From positions 620,001 through 684,000 of the forward strand of contig NC_060027.1 of assembly GCF_021134715.1 (NCBI RefSeq): a stretch of DNA of 64,000 bases. Direction: 5' to 3'. Position 1 is the stretch's first letter. Each line of letters opens with the position of its first letter. The notes under the pieces are model-generated. The model saw only the letters and a program-made list of their open reading frames with translations. It did no database searches and was not told where the DNA came from. Of the stretch, positions 1 through 10,364 are shown in pieces. Source of the DNA: Daphnia pulex. Lineage: Eukaryota > Arthropoda > Branchiopoda > Diplostraca > Daphniidae. Both the position numbers and the translations under genes were made by a program.

Positions 1-336
1 AATGTCAAATTGTGATGTTTTATATCGAGTAATGTTCACAAGAAAATACATCGTGATAATTTATTTCTGGGTTTATTGAATCAATGTTTATTTTAGGAGT
101 GCAATTTAAAAAAAATTAAAATTTATAAAACATGCATTGACGGCATTGACGGAGATTGGTCCGTGACCTGGCCGTGATTAAATTGATTGGCCAACAACGC
201 GCGAGCTCTAGAGGAAGGAAGGAGATTTGGCAACGTCAAAGGCTAGGACGAAGCAAGCAACGTGCTTGGAAAGACTTCTCAACTTGAGAGAAGACTTCTC
301 AAGTTCCTCTCAACAAATTTACGTTTTGATTTCATT
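1..336. promoter_or_regulatory. Upstream region and 5' UTR of the UBE2G1-like gene
   Basis: AT-rich DNA without a coding signal. Around 170-200 there is an ATTGGCC (CCAAT-type) motif and a GC-richer patch. At about 270-315 the segment GACTTCTCAA occurs twice with a GAGAG in between, forming a short direct plus inverted repeat just before the start codon. No TATA box is visible at a suitable distance, as expected for a housekeeping gene. The transcription start is not resolved. Confidence 0.35.
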
Positions 337-1173
337 ATGTCCGAATTGCAGTCAGCATTACTTCTTAAAAAACAGCTAGCAGGTAATTCAGTTGTTCTTG
401 GAACAGGTTATGTAAGATGAAGAGCGTGCGAGTCGCTGTACTTTTTATTTGTTTCACCAGTTTCACTCATTCAATGGCGTTGGCTGACGGCTTTCTTGTT
501 TGTTATATGCTTGACTTGAAATTTTTTATCGAGTTTAAGTGTTGTTTTAACATTCGTTTATTTGTCATTTCATCATTTTTGCAGAGTTAAACAAGAACCC
601 TGTTGAGGGTTTCTCTGCTGGACTCATCGATGACAGTGACATTTATCGATGGGAAGTCCTGCTCATTGGACCACCCGACACTCTTTAGTAATTTTTTTAT
701 TAATGTTTTAATGAATTGTAATATCATTTTTATCATTTGAAATTTGACAGTGAGGGAGGGTTCTTCAAAGCACACATCTACTTCCCCAAAGAGTACCCGC
801 TGAGGCCTCCCAAAATGAAGTTCATTACAGAGATTTGGCACCCTAATAGTAAGTTGTGTTTTATTTAATTCATTATTTTATCTATGTATATCTAATTATA
901 TTATTTCCAATAGTTGAGAAGAATGGTGATGTTTGCATATCTATACTTCATGAGCCTGGAGATGACAAGTGGGGTTACGAGAAAGCTTGTGAGCGGTGGT
1001 TACCCATTCACACTGTGGAAACTATTATGATCTCGGTCATCTCTATGCTGGCAGACCCCAATGATCAGAGCCCGGCTAATGTAGACGCAGCCAAAGAATG
1101 GCGAGAGAACTTCCCAGAATTCAAAAGGAAGGTGGCAAGGTGCGTTCGCCGGAGTCAAGAAGAAATGTTGTAA
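337..1173 (+). CDS. UBE2G1: Ubiquitin-conjugating enzyme E2 G1 (UBE2G1/Ubc7 type)
   Basis: E2 enzyme that accepts ubiquitin from E1 on a cysteine and passes it on with an E3; known members of this family build Lys48-linked chains in cytosolic and ER-associated degradation. Four exons, 337-382, 585-687, 751-848 and 914-1173, join in frame to 168 residues, the family length. The start at 337 opens [14 protein letters not shown], the expected N-terminus. The HPN box is followed by the active-site motif [14 protein letters not shown] with the catalytic Cys at residue 90. The insertion after the cysteine ([11 protein letters not shown]), typical of the G1/Ubc7 class, is present. All introns are GT-AG (202, 63 and 65 bases). 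Poly(A) signals AATAAA lie at 1358-1363 and 1738-1743. It converges on the transporter gene whose stop is at 1777. Identification is very safe. Confidence 0.97.
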
Positions 1174-1776
1174 GGAACCGAGTAAAGATGAAATAGGCAG
1201 TGTAATGTCATCCAATAATTCAGTTGTGTCAAGCCCCCTCGACAGGATTTTCTCCTGCCTAACTGAATTTTAGGAAGGATTTCTCTCCAAACTCGCTCAT
1301 TTGTCTTATTTTTCCTCTCCGATTCTATATTGCTTTGAATTCTATACAAAACAAAATAATAAAAGAAACGTTTCGAAAACTTCACAAACGAAATGTTCAG
1401 AGGAATGTCATGAAGGTAGGCCATGCATGAAATCTAGGATTAAAATTTTCTGATGAAAACTTAGTTGCCTGTTGCAAACCGAAAAATTTAACTAATGAAT
1501 TCTCCAACCTTATTTAAATGCAAGAGAAAAACAAAATTCAAACAAGTTATGTCACCACAACTTGTAGTTTCACCTCGTGATATCTTGTCATTTTATATAT
1601 TTTTTTAAAAGCAAGTTTTCTTCCTTCTTTCCTCATCTTTGAAATTAACATTTCCTTACTCGTCACCCTTCAATTTATCCCATACGGGTGATTGTGTGTG
1701 CGTGTTTTTGCACGTCTGAAAAGCAATTTTTGACAAGAATAAATGTCGATTCAGGCCTTGTATTTTGAGCAATCCA
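1174..1776. other. Convergent 3' UTR region
   Basis: About 600 bases between two convergent stop codons. It holds the 3' UTR of the UBE2G1-like gene with two AATAAA signals on the plus strand. The transporter's 3' end must overlap it or lie very close. No other gene is seen. Confidence 0.6.
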
Positions 1777-3892
1777 TTATGATTCACAATTTTCAGCTCC
1801 AGTTAAGGATTTCTTGCGTCCTTCGTTTGAATTGCGCAAAGCAATTCCCAGTAACCCGAAAAGAGCAGCACCTATTCAAATTTACATAATTTCTTATCCC
1901 ATAGATTTAAAAAAAATTATTTTATGAAATTTACTGATCAAGAAGAATCCTGGATAAAACAGAATAAGAGTCTCCCTGTATCCCATAAGCTTGCTGATTG
2001 GAGTAATGATGACTGGCAAATTACCTCCAACCTATTAGAATTGCATGTAAGTTATCATTTCTAATAATAAAATAAAATTTAACTTTAATACATTGTTCAT
2101 AACGAATAAGAAGACAGCAATAACGAAGGAACACGCTGTGGATGGCACCAATTCGATCAAAATGGCGAAAAGTACACCAAACCACATTTCGGCAAAAAGA
2201 TACGCAATCAGCAGAGATGCAAAGCAGTAGGGCGGAGGTAGGAGCAACACACCTGCTGCAAACGGGCTTGCTACCGCCTGGCTAGCTGCCAAAACCCAAG
2301 CCCTAATAATTTAAAAAAAATCATTATCATCAAACTTACAGGTAAGACCAAAATCCAATCACAAAATTCATACCTAGCTTGAAGTCCTGCCCGTTTAACA
2401 ATACGATCCGAAACAGCTCCACCGATCAAAATTCCGCTTGAACCGCCCACAATAGACACCAGAAACAGCCAAAGTCCCACGTCAGTGCCAGGATAGTAGT
2501 AATCGAAGTAGAGTTGGCTGTTGTAAGCCCAGGAAAATCCAGCTACCCAAAAGAACTCATCTTAATTCCAAATGCAAATTCTTGACGAGAAATCGAAGCA
2601 CTCAACCAGTGTGTCTGACACAAGCGCCCAGGCAAAGAAGCAGGACAAACGGATGAAAGAAATGGCTCAAATTGATCCATGCATTGTTCCAGGTAGACGA
2701 AGATTCCACTTCCGTTTTTGAATTGTGTTCATTTTCCAACTGAAAAGTATCATCTTTCTTTGAGCGATTTGAAGAGCGCGGGTCAGAAGTCGTCAAGAAG
2801 AGCAGAGCCGCAAAGAAAAATCCTGGGATGCCACTCAAATAATAAGCCCATCGCCATCCCTAGTCATGCACGAATTTAAAACTGAATCAAACGGAAATTA
2901 AAATTCTTTTGATTACCTGGCCGAGGATGTCCAACGGAGGAATATAATTGCCAACGACATAACTTAAACCATAGCCGAAATAAATGCCCCAGTTCACCAG
3001 TCCAAGAGCAGCACCGTGTAACGACTAAAGGTAATTGAAACAAACATAAAAAATTGTCAACATCTGATAATGACATTGCACTTTTACTTGTGGAAACAGG
3101 GTCATCACTAAACTGGCCGACACGGGCTGACAGGCGGACTCCCTAATTTGAAAGCAAAGTCAGTATTTATTCATGTGATCTGATGAGTGTAAAATTGTTA
3201 CCCAAACGCCACACCAAATCTGAGGAAAATTAAATGCCAAACTTCTTGTGCAGTTCCCATAACAATGGTACAGGTACTAAAAACAATTGTGCTGATAGCT
3301 AAGATCACGATCCTGTTTTTAAAAAATGTTTTTAAAAATTGTCAATTAGATAAATATCATTAATGTACCGGTTATATCTGTCAGCTAATGCTCCAATTAA
3401 AAGGCCACCAATACTAAAGGCGAGTATAAAGCTTGGTCCGGCGAGTATTTGATATTCGATGCCCATTCCATTGTAGTCCCACTGGCAGAATGAACTACCA
3501 CCCGTTTGATCCGTCAGCACATTGTCGCATCTATTATCGTTAAAAAAGTAAACAAAATTACAAATTCTACACCCAACAATTACGTGATCAATTTACGTTT
3601 CTTGGTTTAAGTAGTCTGAGCACGTCGTATTGCCACCGCCGAGATGGACCGGAACGGACTCATTTCTCAAACAGCTCTGATCGCCGTACTCGAGATCTTG
3701 CGACATGGCCCGACTGGTGGTTCCAGGTAAGAAATGTGATAGTTCTCCAATGCCATAGCATAGCGACATGAGTACCACCATGTACCATGCTTTACTACGC
3801 TTAACAGCCTTCGTCAAATCGGTAGCCGTGTTGTCCAGTGTAGGTGCGATCGCCTGGATTCCACTCTCGTCAACCATACATTCTTCCTCCAT
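1777..3892 (-). CDS. Major facilitator superfamily transporter, spinster-like
   Basis: Multi-pass membrane transporter. Spinster proteins export lysolipids or sphingosine phosphate from lysosomes or cells; the substrate here is unknown. Ten exons on the minus strand join in frame to 518 residues: 3892-3597, 3530-3369, 3312-3202, 3142-3088, 3024-2917, 2859-2607, 2542-2374, 2302-2092, 2031-1935 and 1871-1777. All introns are GT-AG and 56-71 bases. The start is the ATG at 3890-3892, just after a likely 5' UTR acceptor. The loop motif ALADRYNR (MFS motif A position) follows TM2, GWRWAYYLSGIPG is a typical fifth/sixth helix region, and MNN-VGGNLPVIITP near the C-terminus resembles spinster proteins. 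The first extracellular loop is long and Cys/Asn-rich (N-glycosylation sites NES and NTT). The canonical DRYTVAG motif of classical spinsters is missing, so this is a divergent arthropod subfamily. Confidence 0.8.
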
Positions 3893-4339
3893 TATCAAAT
3901 CCGCTGCGTATACAGTCAGTATTAGTAATAATATTCAAAGCCAAACCCGTTAAATTCATTTAATCGTTTGATACCCACTGAATTTGTCTGGAGAACGATG
4001 CTCCTTTCACGTATTTCTGAAATCAATCAAGTTCAAGTTCAAATTCAAATGTTTTAGTTGGAGTTGTAGATACGGTTAACAGATGGAGCGAGAGTGGCTA
4101 TTTCCAAGTTAAATTACATAAACACACAACAGCGTGATTATTACGCAAAACAAATTTTAAGTTAGCGTCCAACTTCTTGTTCTAAAGTTTGTCGCATGAA
4201 GCAACCGTTCGAAATCTAACTAGAACCGCACCATGCCAAGAATATTGCCCAACTACTAATTCAAGATGCAGAAAACTAAAAACATTGAAAAGTGAAAATG
4301 TAATATACTTGGCGTGTCAGATCGATCGAGTACTGACAC
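3893..4339. other. 5' region of the transporter gene
   Basis: AT-rich sequence. On the minus strand a possible 5' UTR exon ends at about 3975 (donor GTATCAAACG), with an acceptor at TATACGCAG just ahead of the start codon. No other coding sequence is seen. Confidence 0.35.
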
Positions 4340-4702
4340 CTAGGTGCTCCGCTTAGGACAGAGATTAGCGCCCACTTTGTTTTCCCGTCTGATAAGAAGT
4401 CCTTGTAGTTTGGGGTTGTCGGGCGAAAACCGGAACTGCTGCCACAGCGCAGACACTAAGCTTTCACGAACTTTGATCGATGGGATCTGACCCTGTATAG
4501 AAAAGAGATTTGTTCGGGGTGGGCTCTAGTCATTTCTTAAGGCCGTAGAACATGTAGGACTGCTTTCGTTTGAATCGATAACTGTACAGTCGAGCGCCAA
4601 AATATCCACTAGCGGCCGAACTACAGACTGGGTAAAGGCGCCAATTAATGACGGAATCGAATATCGTGTAATCAGATATAACTTGGCGTTTCTCAGCTTT
4701 CG
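4340..4702 (-). pseudogene. Decayed carboxylesterase-like gene fragment
   Basis: On the minus strand a perfect-looking acceptor (long pyrimidine tract, then CCAG) at 4703 opens a reading frame: KRQVISDYTIFDSVINW, then YFGARLYSYRFKRKQSYMFY, then a stop. About 50 bases further the sequence resumes as SIKVRESLVSALWQQF and stops at 4340-4342. In type-B carboxylesterases the distal part reads: strand with YxYRF, a histidine loop, then VRExLVxLWxxF. Both landmarks occur here in the right order, but the catalytic-His segment between them is lost. I infer a relic of an esterase gene; no N-terminal half is visible upstream. Both the similarity and the decay are read by eye. Confidence 0.45.
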
Positions 4703-5419
4703 CTGGAATTTGAAAAAAAAGAACGAGATAGGCGACATTAACTTGGAAACCCAATCAAAGTAAAATAATCTTAGGCCTAAGGATGTCTAGTTAGACAAAT
4801 CAAATTTGAAAACAAGCACCGTTAAAGATCCAGAATCTCTCTCTGCCTTTGAATAGTACACGTGCCACAGAAATATTTGATCTTACCTGTATTCCTAGAA
4901 AGCGAAGGTCAAATTCATTTTTTTCTGTTACTTACCTTTGCAACAATGCAAAAAAGAAAGGGGTGAAATTGAATCCTTTTTGAAATTTGACCGCAGACAA
5001 AAGAACGTTGGCATTCAATATGCTAGGCACGAAAAAGGAAACAAAAATACCTGCATCTAATCCTTCATATTAAAAAAAAACGCCCATTTGTTTTTCTTTG
5101 AATGTAACTGAACTAATGCGCTCTGGGTGTTATTCTCTATTGCATTAGGTATTTCTATTAGTAGAAGGTGTAGGTAAGCAAACCGATTTACAATAGGTTA
5201 AAAAAAACGTATAAAGGGGGATTTACACAGTTTGTTAAGTTGTCAAACACAAGTTTTAATCAAACCACTGAATTTCTTTTTTTTTCAGATCCTCAATTGA
5301 TTCGATTTCCGCTAGATTTTCACCAACGAGAAAAGACTGTCACCTGGAGAAATGGAAAACAATACTTTCTGTTGGATCAACTGTCCTGTTAAAGTGTCAA
5401 CTGACTCTTCGACTGTGCA
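4703..5419. other. Intergenic, no gene seen
   Basis: AT-rich DNA with short poly(A)/poly(T) runs. No convincing exon, RNA gene or repeat was recognised in this stretch. Confidence 0.5.
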
Positions 5420-5543
5420 TTACGTCATGTCATTATCAAAGTCCTCAGTGACCCTGTGATATTTCTTTAAGTGATCCGCTGTCCGCCGAGTGATTAAAGT
5501 CAGCTCATCGCAACATTCTGGAGTTTCTACCAATCCTGCAACC
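5420..5543 (-). other. Candidate alternative terminal exon of the galactosyltransferase gene (copy C)
   Basis: On the minus strand an acceptor (TTAAG) at 5544 opens a frame in the same phase as the gene's main last exon, reading RVAGLVETPECCDELTLITR and onward to a stop at 5420-5422. Spacing of Gly, Glu-x-Pro-Glu-x-Cys and the following LTxIT mirrors the main exon (RFFVGGATEVPEPC, then TSITW). It is diverged but has an open frame to its own stop. It may be a mutually exclusive last exon, or a relic. Confidence 0.4.
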
Positions 5544-5669
5544 CTTAAGCAATCACGGATAAAAGGTAGGACAATGAAACACTTAATCTCTTTCAAGTGA
5601 ATCAACAAGCGCTGCTAGACCGTAAAACAAAACAATTAACAGTCTCCCAAAAGCCCTGAAATTGTTTTG

Positions 5670-5769
5670 TCAATCGTAAATTTTACAACAGATTTTATTA
5701 GCCAAGTAATAGAGGTGTAAACGCAACAGAGTTAAGGTACTTGTGTTGTTTGTTTCTCCGGTGAAAAAT
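5670..5769 (-). pseudogene. Degenerate duplicate of the galactosyltransferase terminal exon (copy B)
   Basis: The nucleotide sequence matches the start of the main terminal exon (5797-6028) over about 85 bases, with the same acceptor context AAG|ATTTTTC and the shared core ACACCTCTATTAC. Indels shift the frame, so the encoded tail (RFFTGETNNTSTLT and onward) loses the conserved PEPC motif and stops at 5670-5672. It directly follows the main exon in the gene's direction, indicating tandem exon duplication. Confidence 0.55.
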
Positions 5770-5796
5770 CTTTTCTGATCAAATGTAACCGTGAGT

Positions 5797-7326
5797 TTAT
5801 TGTCCATCTGCTCTCGTTGAAAAAATGAAATGAAATTTGTCTTTTTTCGAATTGACCGTTTGGTTTGCAACGCCGGGATCATTTAAAGTGCAATGGGTCA
5901 GGTTATCATAAAAATTCTCAGTAGCCCATTGAGAATTGTTGAGCTGGGCGACAGAATCTGTTAGCCACGTAATAGAGGTGTACACGTGACAGGGTTCAGG
6001 TACTTCTGTTGCTCCTCCGACGAAAAATCTTAATGATTAAAATAAAATGTTAATTGTAATTCGTTTAGGGTATGCCCTCCAAGTGTTATCGCAATCCGTA
6101 CCTGTCGGAAATGCGCACTGTGATCCCCGCTTTGGCTGTACACAATCCAGTGAGAAAAGTATCGTCAAAAGGTAGAAACGGCGTCGTTTGGGAAGCAGCT
6201 AATAAAGGGCCGATCGTGATTCCTGGCATTAGAATAGCCGCTCCTCATGATTTAAGATTTTGGTCAATTCAGTTATTGAATTCAATTAAAATGTTACACA
6301 ATTTAGTACCTCTGAAATAAGTGGGATAGTTTGACCAAGGCCATTCCTCGAAACTAAGGTACCACGTTCCACCTGTCAGTAATGTTTAAAAAATTGAAAA
6401 ATGCGTAATCAAAGTGAATTTCAGAAATTGAATTCAGAGATAAACCCACCCCTATTTGGTAGGCCCTCGGAAAAAGATCCGTACATGCTGTGCTCGGATG
6501 AATTTAAATTCTTCATGACCGTAACCAAATTCCGGGTATTGACGTACACGTCGTCGTCAACTTTCAAAACATAATCCACCCGAGAACAGTGGTCGTTTAC
6601 CCAGTTCAATAGACCAACTACTTTGAGCGTCAGATTGTAATAGTCGTCAATCATTTCAATTTGAAGAATGTCACCGTACGTCTTTCTCTCTTCTTCGATC
6701 CGCTTCTGGATTCCGTCATCGCCTTCCGTCAATCCGACAATGAAACCGAATCCAGCCAAATTCATTAAATTAAGATCAGACTGCATTTGCAAGTGTCGTT
6801 GCCATGTTCGACGAATAATGTCTCGTTTGTGGAAGTATTGAGGTGCGGATATAACCGCCACGAAGAGACTGGGACCACCGCGAACGATCGTATCTCGACA
6901 CCGGGAAATTTGAATCGGGTAATTGAACGATGTCACATCGTTTAACACGGGCCCGAAATCGGGTCGCAAGGGTTTGACGTTTAGCAAATATTTTCTTCTA
7001 GTTTTAGCCACGACATAGCGAGTGTGAGTTTCCACGCCAGGGTACCGAGTATCACGCAATTGGCTGGCTAAATATTCGAAAAAATCACGATTGATGACAG
7101 TTAAATTTTCATCGGATGACGAGTGTTGTTGCTCTTTAATCGGAGGCTGAACATCGTTTGAATGCGCGCACGAATTCAATGCCTGAGTTAAGCGATGGGA
7201 ATCATTTTGAGCACGTCGAAATTCACTTGTTGGGTTGAGTCTTTCGTGTGCTTCAAAGAAAACGTAGACGGTAACTGCCAAGCTGAGCCAAATCAATCCT
7301 AATCGCAAATGTGTAGCGACACCCAT
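5797..7326 (-). CDS. Beta-1,3-galactosyltransferase-like glycosyltransferase (GT31)
   Basis: Type II Golgi enzyme expected to transfer a hexose from a UDP-sugar in beta-1,3 linkage to glycan chains. Four exons, 7326-6450, 6372-6310, 6243-6102 and 6028-5797, join in frame to 437 residues. The start at 7326 gives a short cytosolic tail and one signal anchor (LIWLSLAVTVYVFF, residues about 11-24). GT31 hallmarks in order: RDIIRRTWQRH (RxxIRxTW motif), YVLKVDDDVYVN with the metal-binding DDD at residues 257-259, TWYLSFEEWPWSNYPTYFRG, and PFDDTFLTGLC, the usual E/DDVxxG position. The acceptor of exon 3 (CATGAG) has a weak pyrimidine tract. The last exon gives a Cys-containing tail of about 77 residues that I cannot match. 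Two further versions of this last exon lie downstream. Acceptor specificity cannot be told. Confidence 0.88.
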
Positions 7327-7956
7327 TATTAAATCAAGAGGATGAAGCCGATTGAGAAATAACAAACAAAGTCCGCTTATTCCGTAACTCTCGTTTCCCG
7401 CATTGTTACTCTTACAGAGAACGGTAGACTAGCTTTGCTTACAACTGCTCCTATAGGAATATAGGCACGGCCAATGGAAAAGAGTCTGTGTTGACACATC
7501 TCACAGGTGGTTCTCTTATTATACTTCAAACATTTGTACCAGTTGTACACGAACCGGATACAGTATATATTTAGTAGAAGTATTACAGTATGCATGCCAA
7601 CCTTTTGTTCATGTTTTTTTTTGTAATTCCAGATTTAGCATATAATTTAAATCAATTAAATGATCCAAAGTGGTTTAAATTATGCGGATATGCTGTGATG
7701 TGATAACTAGTACAACATTGCGTTTCGAAGTGGGACTTTTACAGAATTATTTGCGGCTATATTATAAGCGCCAAAGCTGCAAACCAGAGATAAGATGCAA
7801 AGTGTGTAAACAGTTCCTATACACCTGAACAGACATTCCCTAGAATTGGCCAAATTAGTCACGTATGCATGTTGCTATAGTTATAGCAAGCACTGTGTGT
7901 TTGGCTCAGAACTGGAAGAGAAGCCAACGTTACATTTTTAAATCACTTGAGAAAAG
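7327..7956. promoter_or_regulatory. Divergent intergenic region
   Basis: About 630 bases between two divergently transcribed genes, so both promoters must lie here. An ATATTATAAG element near 7757 and a GCTATAGTTATAGC inverted repeat near 7873 are the only visible signals. No small gene is supported; the ORF at 7377-7595 (-) has no coding character. Confidence 0.35.
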
Positions 7957-9292
7957 ATGAAAAATACGGTGTCTGCTGCTGTGCAACAGTGTCGCTCGAG
8001 AAGAGTGTGTGCTTTACTGACCGTCGTACTCGTCTTAGTGTTTCTAATTATTTATTTATTAGTTTCTCCTAGAACAGAGACTTTTAACTACTATCAACAA
8101 TCTCCAAATCGTCAAAGGGAAACTGATGAAATTCCGGCAAAATCTAATATTCCCGGATTGAATCGCAAGTACAATTTGATGGATGAAGTCAATTGGCTGG
8201 GGAAATTGTCGCAATCGCTCAACGGCTACGATAGCAGGATTAGCAGCGAATGCAATGAAGGTAAAACATTTTATGTGATTACGGTTTTTAAATGATTAAT
8301 TATTGTGTCGGATTATTACAGATTACATGAATAATCATAAACTGCCTCAGGATCACCCCTGTGTTATTGAAACTATTAGGAAACATTACCTGATTCAACC
8401 GTCGCCTCAAGATGTCCCACTTAAATTAGACTCTAACGACGACACAGACCGATCACCGGGACAAACTGGAGTCATTTTTAGGCTCTTAAAAAATAAAGTA
8501 TTTCAAATTTCGAAACGCTAAATTTATTGTGTACGTATTAACTGTTCGTTTGTATTTATAGACGAGTGGCTTTTTTGTAGAATGCGGAGCCCTAAACGGC
8601 GAGTACATGTCAAACACAATTGATCTAGAGCGGAAATTCAATTGGGGTGGAATATTAATCGAAGCCAACCCGATTACGTTTCAAAAACTTGCAGCACGCA
8701 ACCGTAAGTCGTGGACGCTGCCCGTCTGTCTCAGCTTGGAACCATTTCCTACCAAAGTATGTCATTTATGTTTTTCAAAATGATGCTGTGATTTCAACCA
8801 ATTGTATTTCATAATTTCAGGTTAGTTTTCAGCCAAAGAGTGGCGATCCCGGTCATAGTCATATCGAAGGAGAAGCTGAAACTTTACAGAAAGCTGGAAT
8901 ACCCGGCGTCGATCCTGATGTGGTATCAGTTCAATGCTTCCCTTTCTACTCAATTCTCCTGGCAGTTGGACGAACTCTGGTGGATTTTTTTAGCCTCGAC
9001 GTCGAAGGCCACGAACTCAAAATCCTGAAGACTATCCCGTGGCACAAGGTTGACATTAAGGTAAATCATCTACAAAGGTTACATTCTGAAAAATATGATA
9101 CAGTGACAGTTGTTTTTTATTCTCTTTATTTATAACTCAATGAAGGCACTGACGGTTGAATGGGATAACATGCCGGAGGGTCAAGAGGCCTTGTCCCGAT
9201 TTATGGAAGAGAGCGGATTCATCAGGATCGGAGCGTTCGATTTTCTTTATTCAAGGGATGTTATCTTCATTAAAGATTTAATAAATCACTGA
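7957..9292 (+). CDS. FkbM-type methyltransferase-domain membrane protein (Star-like)
   Basis: Predicted single-pass protein with a methyltransferase fold of the FkbM family, as in Drosophila Star and its many crustacean relatives; whether it is catalytic is unknown. Five exons, 7957-8260, 8322-8497, 8562-8756, 8821-9060 and 9146-9292, join in frame to 353 residues. A membrane anchor spans residues about 18-37 (LLTVVLVLVFLIIYLLV). FkbM landmarks: a PGQTGVIF lead-in, GFFVECGALNGEYMSNT (SAM-binding loop I), WGGILIEANP, then FFSLDVEGHELKIL, and finally LTVEWDN. Exon phases fit throughout. The donor after exon 2 (AAATAAA|GTATTT) and the last acceptor (ATGAAG) are weak but required by the frame. 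The gene ends with LYSRDVIFIKD, typical for this family. Confidence 0.85.
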
Positions 9293-9711
9293 TTGACTGT
9301 TATCAATTGGTTAACAGTTGCTATCATGATTTTGGGTTTCAAAAACTCATGATTGGACACATTTCGCGAAAAATAATTATTACAGAAAACGAGAAATATT
9401 TCTTGGGGAATTTGAACAGCGCTCAGTATTACAAACCCCGTTCATTCTTAACTTCAAATCGTAAAAACACTTTCCAAACAATTACTCTATTATAATTTCA
9501 ATTTTTTTTTCTTAATCGCAGATGTTCGTCCCCCACTTCCATATGGTAAGGTTCAAACAACACCTGAACTTTAATTTTTAGTTGTTTATTGCTCAACTGA
9601 TGGCACAAGCGTCACACTTATGAATAACTACCGTACAAGGGCTTTTCTTTTAAAAGTTTAGCTCTAAATTGAACGTTTTTTTTTCTCATCAAGTGTTTTG
9701 CTCCTACACGA
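9293..9711. other. Intergenic, no gene seen
   Basis: AT-rich stretch with poly(T) runs between the FkbM-type gene and a minus-strand terminal exon. Nothing else is recognised. Confidence 0.5.
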
Positions 9712-9829
9712 TCACTTAGACTCTGGAGTACTTTTATGTTTTGGATTTATTTTGAAGAGGCTGTTGTAATCGGGAGGCGGTTTGGACGAGGTACCATAGT
9801 GCTTTTGATTATTGGCGGTGAACTGAGAA
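9712..9829 (-). CDS. Candidate C-terminal exon of an unidentified gene (partial)
   Basis: On the minus strand an acceptor (CATTTCCCAATAG) at 9830 is followed by an open frame reading SQFTANNQKHYGTSS then KPPPDYNSLFKINPKH and a stop at 9712-9714. PPPDY is a PPxY motif, a known binding site for WW domains of NEDD4-type ligases, often found in cytosolic tails of membrane proteins. The upstream exons would have to lie beyond 9.9 kb, where the giant inverted repeat begins, so the gene may be truncated or interrupted there. No upstream exon was identified with certainty. Confidence 0.4.
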
Positions 9830-10021
9830 CTATTGGGAAATGAATTAAAACTGGGCCATCCCACGGTAGCCATCCAACGTAAACTTAAAGAAGGAAAGGC
9901 CAGTTTGCATTTCCTCCAATCTCGACGGTCACGAGAAATTTTACGTAAAACTGGCATGCGGTGGTTTAGAGGTTGGGTGAGAATGACACGTGTTTCGTCA
10001 TTCTCAAAGCAGGGTCAATAG

Positions 10022-10256
10022 CCGCAAAGGTAAGCTATTTGGTATTCATTTTGATATTGGTTTTTGTAGACCCATCCCCAGCAACGTCACCTGCACAAAG
10101 AAAGGCCAGTTTGCATTTCAATCGAAGGTCATGGAGATCTTTAAGTAAAACGTGTCATGCAGTGGTGTAGAGGTTGGGCGAGAACGGGACGTTTTACATC
10201 ATTATCAAGAAGGTAAAATAACCGCAAGGCTTAAGAGGAGGGGTGAGAAAAAGTCG
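10022..10256 (+). repeat. Second copy of a 200-base imperfect tandem duplication
   Basis: The segment around 10100-10215 (AAAGGCCAGTTTGCATTTC, then GTTGGGCGAGAA) repeats the segment around 9895-10015 (AAAGGCCAGTTTGCATTTCC, then GTTGGGTGAGAA) with substitutions. Both lie upstream of the TATA promoter at 10257 and could be duplicated promoter-proximal DNA. The same pair is mirrored in the right arm near 19930-20260, but its first copy there is cut short at the arm boundary. Confidence 0.55.
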
Positions 10257-10291
10257 TATAAAAGGAGAGAGAAAAATCGACAGGTATCAGT
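10257..10291 (+). promoter_or_regulatory. TATA box plus initiator of the Tyr/Thr-rich gene unit
   Basis: TATAAAAG at 10257-10264 is followed 32 bases later by TCAGT at 10287-10291, a textbook arthropod core promoter. It leads into a leader with an ATGG|GTAAAT exon end at 10371-10374. Later units have decayed versions of the TATA box (TACAAAAGG, TATGAAAGG). A mirrored copy lies at 19896-19930 on the minus strand. Confidence 0.7.
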
Positions 10292-10364
10292 CGAGCGAGT
10301 ACCTCCGACACGGTAACAGCTGCTCCATTTGCCATCAGCTGCATTCTTAATCGTGTATCAGTTT

